A stretch of DNA of 37,327 bases. Source: Pseudomonadota bacterium (GTDB lineage: Bacteria; Pseudomonadota; Gammaproteobacteria; Steroidobacterales; Steroidobacteraceae). The notes below the pieces were generated by a model, which was not told where the DNA came from, searched no databases, and was given only the letters and a program-made list of their open reading frames with translations. The stretch's first letter is position 1; each line of letters begins with the position of its first letter. The position numbers were made by a program, and so were the translations under genes. Of the stretch, positions 32,391-37,327 are shown in pieces. The DNA is taken from the NCBI GenBank assembly GCA_021850555.1, contig JAJZLX010000447.1:1-37327 (forward strand). Reading direction: 5' to 3'.

Positions 32391-32813
32391 TCAGACGAGC
32401 ACCGCATCGAGCGTGATCTGTGCCTTGAGGAGCTTCGACACCGGACAGGTCCTTTCCGCTTCGCCGGCCAGCCGAGCGAACGTTTCGGCGTCCACGCCGG
32501 GGACTTTCGCGCGCAGCGTCAGCGCCGAGCGACTGATCCGGAATCCCTCGCCCTCGGACTGCAGCGCGACCGCGGCTTCGGTGGCAAGCTCCGTGGCCGA
32601 ATATCCCGCCTGCTCGAGCTGAAAGGCGAGCGCCATGGTGAAACAGCCGGCGTGCGCCGCCGCGATCAACTCTTCGGGGTTCGTGCCCTTCTCGTTCTCG
32701 AAGCGGGTCTTGAACGAATACGGCGTGGCGGCGAGGACACCGGAGTCGCTGGACAACTCGCCTGTGCCTGCGCGGCCGCTGCCGCGCCAGATTGCCTTGG
32801 CTTTGCGGATCAT
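32391..32813 (-). CDS. osmC: OsmC-family peroxiredoxin
   Basis: 140 aa, the typical OsmC length. AGGAGA six bases before the ATG at 32813 supports this start. The two redox cysteines are Cys57 in AAHAGCFTMALAF and Cys123 in RTCPVSKLL, with the catalytic Glu in TNPEELIAAAH and an arginine in FKTRFENEKG. OsmC subfamily members, as opposed to Ohr, carry exactly the ENEKGTNPEEL and RTCPVSKLL patterns and reduce organic and inorganic hydroperoxides using lipoylated or thiol donors. It is upstream of Dps on the same strand. Confidence 0.92.
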   Translation of the reverse strand: MIRKAKAIWRGSGRAGTGELSSDSGVLAATPYSFKTRFENEKGTNPEELIAAAHAGCFTMALAFQLEQAGYSATELATEAAVALQSEGEGFRISRSALTLRAKVPGVDAETFARLAGEAERTCPVSKLLKAQITLDAVLV

Positions 32814-33155
32814 GTGGGCTCTCCTCTTCGTCGGAAGCGGACGGGGCGGGAATGCGAGCGACAGTCTACTACGGGACGAAGCCGCTCCCGATGTCGGGCT
32901 CAGGGCGCTGTGACGCACGGGCAAGGCCAACTCGGGCGTTTTGCCGCGCTACCGATGCGGGCAAGTGCGGGACATTGCACACGGACGCTCGCCGACCTCG
33001 GGACTCCGCGTCGTTTGTTCCCGCAAGGACCGCCAGATGTTCGCCCGACTTCCCGGGCGGGCGCGCTCGATAAGCCGGCGGCACGGATGTCTTTCAGATG
33101 CCGCCCGCTCGCTCGAGAATCACTTCAGACGCGCCGCGCCCGCGCTTGCGGGCCG
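32814..33155. other. Intergenic stretch with a hairpin, no gene seen
   Basis: 342 bp between the FlhC-like gene and the OsmC gene. I find no protein-like frame on either strand. A perfect 7-bp inverted repeat GGCGGCA (33077-33083) / TGCCGCC (33099-33105) with a 15-nt loop lies ~50 bp beyond the FlhC-like stop and may end that transcript, although no T run follows. The part nearest 32813 should carry the osmC promoter, but I could not identify hexamers with confidence. Confidence 0.4.
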
Positions 33156-33716
33156 TCACTTCGAGCCACGCGTCTCCGCTCTCTCGCGCCGGCACAGGCC
33201 GCATGTCGGCTGGCGCGAGTCCAACCGATCGATGAGCACCGTGGCGCCGCAGAACGCGCACTGGCCGAGTCCGATGATCTCGTTGTCCGCCAGCCCGAGA
33301 ACGAAGTTGAGCAGATCCTCGAATTGAAGTCTGCCTTGGGGGAAGGACGCGCAGAAGGCCTCATAGGCCTGGCACAGACGCTCGGCGAGATCCAGGCTCA
33401 AGGGTCCCCGGCGGGAGATCTCTGCGAGCGCTTGCGGCAGCAGCACGCCGTAGGCACGGCAAATCGCCGCGAGCGATGCGCCTTCGCTTCGCGCCCGCTT
33501 CGAGCAGGTGAATCGGGACAAAGAGACCGGGGAGGATCCCCTGGGGCGCATCCGCTCGGTAATGCCCCAGCGCTGGCGCAGCTTTCTTTGCTGTTCGCGC
33601 GAAAGGCCCGTCATTGCCGAGATCGTTCGCGTGCGCACTTTGTGCGCCATCAGTTTGTATGCGAGTTGGTGGCGCCTCGAGTCGCGAAGCGCATCGTCAA
33701 CGGCCGTGATGTCCAT
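33156..33716 (-). CDS. FlhC-like transcriptional activator
   Basis: 186 aa, near E. coli FlhC (192 aa), with AAGGA six bases before the ATG. The N-terminal helical part reads RHQLAYKLMAHKVRTRTISA followed by MTGLSREQQRKLRQRWGI, corresponding to the FlhC HTH-like region. The C-terminal part LNFVLGLADNEIIGLGQCAF leads into a zinc ribbon with Cys153, Cys156, Cys172 and Cys175 (CxxC-x15-CxxC), the four-cysteine Zn site that defines FlhC. It is therefore probably a FlhC-family DNA-binding protein. Unlike canonical flhDC, the potential FlhD partner is encoded divergently, and no flagellar gene lies in the window, so a non-flagellar regulon is possible. Downstream genes are osmC and dps. Confidence 0.7.
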   Translation of the reverse strand: MDITAVDDALRDSRRHQLAYKLMAHKVRTRTISAMTGLSREQQRKLRQRWGITERMRPRGSSPVSLSRFTCSKRARSEGASLAAICRAYGVLLPQALAEISRRGPLSLDLAERLCQAYEAFCASFPQGRLQFEDLLNFVLGLADNEIIGLGQCAFCGATVLIDRLDSRQPTCGLCRRERAETRGSK

Positions 33717-33747
33717 TGTTTTCCTTCCTCATTGTCCGCGATGTGTG

Positions 33748-33764
33748 TCAAACCGGAGTTTTGA
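33748..33764. promoter_or_regulatory. Dyad in the FlhC-like/FlhD-like divergent promoter region
   Basis: TCAAA-N7-TTTGA, perfect arms, in the middle of the 89-bp intergenic region. Directly to its right, TAGAAT (33767-33772) is a good -10 for the plus-strand FlhD-like gene (start 33806), but its -35 is poor. On the minus strand TTGACA occurs at 33751-33746 without a matching -10. A shared operator for both genes is plausible. Confidence 0.35.
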
Positions 33765-33805
33765 TCTAGAATCGCGAAAGGCCGGCACATTGCGATTGCC
33801 GCGCC

Positions 33806-34537
33806 GTGACGGGAAATGCTTCCCCCCATCCAGGACGGCCGAATGTGTCCAGGCAATCCAGAAGACGGTCGGGCTTTGCAGCGTCCCCCTCAATTTCGGC
33901 CCCTTCGTGGATCGGCGCACCCTGCCTCGAGCTCGTTCGGGAATTCAACGAACGGCTCATCGAGGCGGTGTCTGAGGCGGCGCGTGAAGGCGACCGGCAC
34001 AGAGCGCCCGAGATGGTGCGGGCGCACCGGAATCTGTGGGTGAATCTGGATCCCGCGGCCCGCCGGCGCGCTAGCCGCTTCCCGTTTCTGCTCGCGGACA
34101 TCCGGTTCCACGACGCGACATGGTGGCAGCGAGCGCGGAGCGAGTGCGCGTGGCAGGACGGCCCGCCCGGCCCGACGCGCCTGTTCGTGCGCAGGCGTGC
34201 GGCAGAGCTGACGCGGGACGCGCTCATTGTTGCCTGGAGAACCGCTCAGCAGGACCCCGGCTTCGCCGTAATCCTGCTGGCGATGTCCGGTGAGGTCGCG
34301 AGGATCGTGGCCACACTCGGTCTGGGCCATCTGCGGCGCATTGCGGATCTGCACCCTTGGCATCTGCGCCCGCGATGGGATCACTCGGACTTGTTCTGGG
34401 GCCGGTTTCTGAGTGCGGCGAGCCGCGATGACCGCCGTGCGCTGCGCGGCCTGCATATGCACGCATTGCAGCTTGCGGATTCCGACAGCAGGTCCGCAGC
34501 TTCCCCGACAGCTACCAGCGCGTTGGTCCATGATTGA
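33806..34537 (+). CDS. FlhD-like protein with long N-terminal extension
   Basis: 243 aa from a GTG at 33806; a GTG at 33845 would trim 13 residues of poorly ordered sequence. The region up to ~130 is of unknown type, helical and charged (CLELVREFNERLIEAVSEAA, AHRNLWVNLD). Residues ~136-225 resemble FlhD in order and spacing: DALIVAWRTAQQDPGFAVIL as the long first helices, LAMSGEVARIVATLGLGHLR (FlhD: LGINEEMATTLAALTLPQMV), then IADLHPWHLRPRWDHSDLFW (FlhD: LAETNQLVCHFRFD...), and a terminal helical segment. This was judged by eye and is remote. Divergent placement next to a FlhC-like gene strengthens it. If correct, it is more than twice the usual FlhD length (~115 aa). Otherwise it is a protein of unknown function. 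Confidence 0.5.
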   Translation: MTGNASPHPGRPNVSRQSRRRSGFAASPSISAPSWIGAPCLELVREFNERLIEAVSEAAREGDRHRAPEMVRAHRNLWVNLDPAARRRASRFPFLLADIRFHDATWWQRARSECAWQDGPPGPTRLFVRRRAAELTRDALIVAWRTAQQDPGFAVILLAMSGEVARIVATLGLGHLRRIADLHPWHLRPRWDHSDLFWGRFLSAASRDDRRALRGLHMHALQLADSDSRSAASPTATSALVHD

Positions 34538-35088
34538 TGAATGCCGACTCATGTCCTTTGTCGCGATCTTGCGAAACCCGGACCAACACCGCGGCAAATT
34601 TCCCGGGAGTCCCTTGCAAGGCGACCCTCCGGCGCCGGCGGCATCAGACACTCTTCATCTCGCACTTGCTCTGTGCGGCCGCGCTCATACCCAAGGTCGG
34701 TCAATGGGAATGAATCGCCAGGTCCCACGCATCGCAAACACGAGACGGCCGCTATCATAGCCCGCGTGTCGCGCAAGCACGACATTTGTCTCGAAGTATT
34801 TAGACAATCGTTATATTTTAGTCAATACTGTTCCGTATCCGGACAATATGTCCCATATCCACCGATCGCGCGGAATTCTCGGCGAATGGCCCCTCGCTTA
34901 ATGTGCGAATTCCGCTCATGACGGACTTGATTGAGCTTCTCGTGTCCGGGAACGGCTCTTCCCCCCGGCACCGTGCCGCTGGCCGACGGCCTTCTCGGAC
35001 GCACCGGCAAGGGCCCGGATCGTGCCTCGCTCGCTTTGAGCTCGACCCGCTTTGGGCATAGCGCCCGGCGTGCCGCGGGAACCGACGC
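34538..35088. other. AT-richer intergenic region with clustered dyads
   Basis: 551 bp with no convincing gene; short frames on both strands are not protein-like. Around 34760-34860 the base composition drops sharply in G+C compared with the rest of the window. It contains overlapping dyads TGTCG-N8-CGACA (34767-34784) and GACA-TT-TGTC (34781-34790), a TAGACAAT at 34801, and GGACA-ATA-TGTCC (34841-34853). The repeated GACA/TGTC half-sites suggest binding sites for one regulator. A weak minus-strand promoter (TTGACT, 17 bp, TAAATA) can be drawn across 34795-34826. Confidence 0.4.
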
Positions 35089-35994
35089 TCAGGCCCGCGC
35101 GGCGTCGATGAATGCGCGCAGCTTCGGTGCCAGTGCCGCTCTCTTCGGAAAGTAAAGAAAGAGCCCCTCTTCCCGTAACGCGGTCTGCGGAAGGATCCGC
35201 AACAGGCGCCTCGCACGGATGTCTTCACGCACGAGCGGCTCGAAGATGTAGGCAATCCCGATGCCCGCCAGGGCAAGGTCACGCGCCAGCGTCGCGTCGG
35301 TGATCACGGCCGTGCCGCTCGTCTTTACGGACACCTCGCGGGCGCCGTCCATCAGGTCCCACTCGTAAAGAGTGCCCCCACCGGGCAGCCGAATCCCGAT
35401 GCAGTTGTGGTGCCCCAGATCGGCCAGTAACACCGGCGTGCCGCGAGAGACGAGGTATTCCGGTGCGGCCACGAGAATGGCTTCGAAGGGTGGCATGATC
35501 CGGACGGCCACCATGTCCTGCTGCACGGCCTCTCCGAGTCTGACCCCGACATCGAACCCTTCGGCCACGATGTCCACGAAGGCGTCATTCGTATGGACTT
35601 CGACCACCAGACGCGGATGGATCTGCGCAAGGCGCGCCAGGATAGGTGCCAGAGCCATGAGGACGGCGAGGCGGGAGGCGTTGACCCGCAACACGCCGGT
35701 GATCTCCCCGCGCCGTGCGGTGAGCGTCTCGACGGCCTTTTCAATGTCTTCCAGGGCCGGCCCGACGCCGGCAAGAAACCACCGCCCGGCTTCCGTCAGC
35801 GAGACACTGCGGGTGGTCCGAGCGAAGAGCGGCTCGCCAAGGTGGTCCTCGACGGTGCGAACAGCATGGCTGACGGCCGAAGCACTCATGTTGAGGGATG
35901 CGGCAGCCGCGGCGAAGCCGCCCAGCCGGGCAACGCTCGCGACCACGGGCAGATGGATCAGGATATCCCGCCGCATTGATGAATCATATTGCAT
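35089..35994 (-). CDS. LysR-family transcriptional regulator
   Basis: 301 aa. The N-terminal winged HTH reads VVASVARLGGFAAAAASLNM, SASAVSHAVRTVEDHLGEPL and FARTTRSVSLTEAG, the classical LysR DNA-binding signature. The effector domain follows with LAVLMALAPILARLAQIHPR, EGFDVGVRLGEAVQQDMV and ALAGIGIAYIFEPLV, all of the CrgA-like branch, which often controls a divergent SDR or oxidoreductase gene. Two starts are possible (35994, or 35976 six codons later); neither has a clear Shine-Dalgarno. It is divergent from the SDR gene at 36096. The AT-rich gap contains ATTGCAT-AAATA-ATGCGAAT, an imperfect dyad of LysR-box style, starting at the LysR start codon. Confidence 0.93.
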   Translation of the reverse strand: MQYDSSMRRDILIHLPVVASVARLGGFAAAAASLNMSASAVSHAVRTVEDHLGEPLFARTTRSVSLTEAGRWFLAGVGPALEDIEKAVETLTARRGEITGVLRVNASRLAVLMALAPILARLAQIHPRLVVEVHTNDAFVDIVAEGFDVGVRLGEAVQQDMVAVRIMPPFEAILVAAPEYLVSRGTPVLLADLGHHNCIGIRLPGGGTLYEWDLMDGAREVSVKTSGTAVITDATLARDLALAGIGIAYIFEPLVREDIRARRLLRILPQTALREEGLFLYFPKRAALAPKLRAFIDAARA

Positions 35995-36095
35995 AAATAA
36001 TGCGAATGGAGGTGTATTATCAGTTTCTATGGCAGATCAGAGAATGGCGACACTGCGGAAGCGGATCCGCCAAGCGCCTTTACGGGAGAACTGCC

Positions 36096-36935
36096 ATGGC
36101 TACCGCTACTTGGTTCATCACGGGCACCTCGTCCGGCTTCGGGATGGCCTTCGCCCGGTACGCCGTCGAGCGCGGCTACAACGTAGTCGCCACGGCCCGA
36201 ACGCCGGCGAAGCTCGAGCAGCTGCGCCGGACGGCACCCGATCGCATACTGGTGCAGAAACTGGAAGTGACGGTTCCCGGGGACGCCGAGCGGGCGGTGG
36301 CGGCCGCCCGGGAGCGCTTCGGTCGCATCGATGTGCTGATCAATAACGCCGGCTACGGCATCGTGGGTGCGGTCGAGGAGACCCCGGAGGCGGAGTGGCG
36401 CGCGCTGATGGAGACCAACTTCTTCGGCGCGATGAGCGTCATCCGTGCCGCGCTGCCGACGCTGCGAGCACAGAGAGGCGGCGCAATAGTGAACATCTCG
36501 AGCCTCGGCGGACAGCTTTCCGTCGCCGGCTTCGGTGCTTATTCGGCGACGAAGTTTGCACTGGAAGGCGCGAGCGAAGCGCTGGCGCAGGAGCTGAAGC
36601 CCTTCGGCCTCAAGGTGCTGATCGTGGAGCCCGGCCAGTTCCGGACCGGCTTCGCAGGCGCGGCTCTGCGCCATATGCCTGCGATCGACGCCTATCGGGA
36701 GTCCGTTGCCGGCACTCGTGAATTTGCTCGCGGCATGGACGGCGCACAATTCGGGGATCCGGCAAAGGCGCCAGCCGCGATCGAGGCGGCCCTCGAGGCG
36801 CCCAGCACGCCGCTCAGGCTGCAGCTCGGAGCCGACTCAGTCGACGCCATCCGCAACCATGCCGAGGCGCTGCTCGAGGACCTCGAGGCTTGGGAGGCGC
36901 TTGCGCGCAGCACCGCCTTTGAGCAGGGCGCCTGA
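36096..36935 (+). CDS. Short-chain dehydrogenase/reductase controlled by divergent LysR
   Basis: 279 aa, with GGGAGA before the ATG at 36096. It is a classical SDR: TGTSSGFG (9-16), a basic ATARTPAKLEQL after beta-2 suggesting NADP(H), NNAG (83-86), Asn108, and the catalytic Ser136/Tyr149/Lys153 in AYSATKFALEG. EPGQFRTGF follows the active site as in many proteins of this branch annotated as SDRs or oxidoreductases with unknown substrates. The divergent LysR gene is its likely regulator. A nitrile hydratase remnant and an IS end follow downstream, so any further operon genes may have been lost. Confidence 0.92.
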   Translation: MATATWFITGTSSGFGMAFARYAVERGYNVVATARTPAKLEQLRRTAPDRILVQKLEVTVPGDAERAVAAARERFGRIDVLINNAGYGIVGAVEETPEAEWRALMETNFFGAMSVIRAALPTLRAQRGGAIVNISSLGGQLSVAGFGAYSATKFALEGASEALAQELKPFGLKVLIVEPGQFRTGFAGAALRHMPAIDAYRESVAGTREFARGMDGAQFGDPAKAPAAIEAALEAPSTPLRLQLGADSVDAIRNHAEALLEDLEAWEALARSTAFEQGA

Positions 36936-36999
36936 CCGGCAGTCCATCCCGGTGCGGCGACTTGCGGACAGCCGGCTCGACCGGGGTGAGCGCGGCGGC

Positions 37000-37167
37000 G
37001 GTCGCACTTCGAACCTCCATCCCAAAGCCCACTCCCGCCTGCCGCGCCATGCCCGCGACAAGACGGGGGTGATCGAGGCGGTTCGCGCACGCCACGTCTT
37101 CCCCGATACCGCTGAGATGGGCGCCAGTGAGAATCCGCAGTGGCTGTACACCGTCGGGTTTTCCGGC
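37000..37167 (+). pseudogene. Nitrile hydratase beta-subunit C-terminal remnant
   Basis: About 56 codons reading GRTSNLHPKAHSRLPRHARD, then KTGVIEAVRARHVFPDTAEM and ENPQWLYTVGFSG. This is the SH3-like C-terminal domain of nitrile hydratase beta subunits, whose family pattern is HTRLPRYxRGKxGxI...HVFPDTNAHG...PQWLYTVxF. No start or N-terminal domain is present upstream, where the SDR gene ends at 36935. The expected ending after the WLYTVxFxG motif is replaced by unrelated sequence before the IS end at 37223. It is a decayed fragment; a metal-dependent nitrile-to-amide hydratase once lay here or was brought in by transposition. Confidence 0.65.
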
Positions 37168-37222
37168 CTGCACAGGATCCGGTCTGACGCCATCTTGTGC
37201 GCGCGAGCGAAGCACGGCTCGC

Positions 37223-37327
37223 TAGTGTCCTGATTCAATAATTCGTCGAACGTTTATGCGCCCTCGATGTCCAACGGTAGACTGGATTTCGAGGGAGAAT
37301 CGATGCGACGTGGTCCGAAACTCAAGC
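37223..37327 (+). mobile_element. Left end of a putative IS630-type insertion sequence (cut by window edge)
   Basis: From a TA dinucleotide at 37223 the sequence reads GTGTCCTGATTCAATAATTC, a terminal-inverted-repeat-like start of the kind seen in IS630-family elements, which duplicate TA. At 37303 an ATG preceded by GAGGGAG opens MRRGPKLK and runs off the window, resembling the N-terminus of IS630-type transposases. Only 8 codons are visible, so the family is tentative. The element adjoins the truncated nitrile hydratase remnant. Confidence 0.45.

Noticed and set aside
34818..34920. A short minus-strand ORF starting MSGIRTLSEGPF in the AT-rich gap.
   Set aside because: It has no clear Shine-Dalgarno, is only ~33 codons, and runs across the dyads that look regulatory.
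1..37327. A search for tRNA, rRNA, CRISPR arrays, riboswitch-like leaders and phage genes.
   Set aside because: No cloverleaf-like tRNA, rRNA segment, regularly spaced repeat array or phage module could be recognised by eye.

Overview
The window is GC-rich (about two thirds G+C by eye) and densely coded on both strands. The gene content is Gram-negative: a LolA-like periplasmic protein, a YafY-type WYL regulator remnant, Tex, FlhC/FlhD-like proteins, pirin and DedA. I read it as an environmental proteobacterium, probably a gammaproteobacterium of the Nevskiales/Steroidobacterales/Xanthomonadales type. That placement is inference; no rRNA or tRNA gene is present to confirm it. Many long frames opposite real genes are high-GC artefacts.

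Region by region. (1) 1-779 is the 3' end of a large Fe-S oxidoreductase with two cysteine-rich CCG modules. (2) 793-8784 holds a LolA-like exported protein and a divergent membrane-protein/ATPase cluster: RDD and SpoIIM-type proteins on the minus strand, and a polytopic protein, DUF4129, DUF4350, MoxR ATPase and DUF58 on the plus strand. This looks like a MoxR/vWA-type envelope module. (3) 8828-11252 has a small lipoprotein, a GST, two gene remnants (a GST N-terminal half and an internally deleted WYL regulator) and an SDR. (4) 11502-15548 is a signalling pair: a REC-EAL c-di-GMP phosphodiesterase with a clear sigma70-type promoter, and a convergent CHASE3-PAS-GAF hybrid histidine kinase. (5) 15723-22889 holds pirin, a KDG-kinase-like PfkB sugar kinase, Tex, an MFS transporter and a ketopantoate-reductase-like enzyme.

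(6) 22932-25709 is the most informative locus. It is a minus-strand operon of an HD-domain mixed-valent diiron oxygenase (TmpB/PhnZ type), a 49-codon ORF, a GntR/FCD regulator and a gamma-butyrobetaine-hydroxylase-like Fe/2OG oxygenase (TmpA type). A near-consensus promoter with its -35 box inside a 14-bp perfect dyad lies in front. This is the enzyme pair known to convert 2-(trimethylammonio)ethylphosphonate to glycine betaine and phosphate. Regulation by the embedded GntR protein at the dyad is inferred.

(7) 25897-28387 encodes a GT-B/GT-A fusion glycosyltransferase overlapping a DedA membrane protein. (8) 28400-31672 holds a LysR-like tail fragment, an NTF2-like protein divergent from a GlxA-type AraC regulator, and an APC permease. 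(9) 31806-32813 holds Dps and OsmC stress proteins. (10) 33156-34537 contains a FlhC-like protein divergently transcribed from an elongated protein whose C-terminal half resembles FlhD, with no flagellar genes nearby. (11) 34538-37327 is an AT-richer intergenic stretch with dyads, a LysR/SDR divergent pair, a remnant of a nitrile hydratase beta subunit, and what looks like the left end of an IS630-type insertion sequence.

At least four gene remnants (9869-10162, 10227-10410, 28400-28537, 37000-37167) indicate active gene loss in this part of the chromosome.
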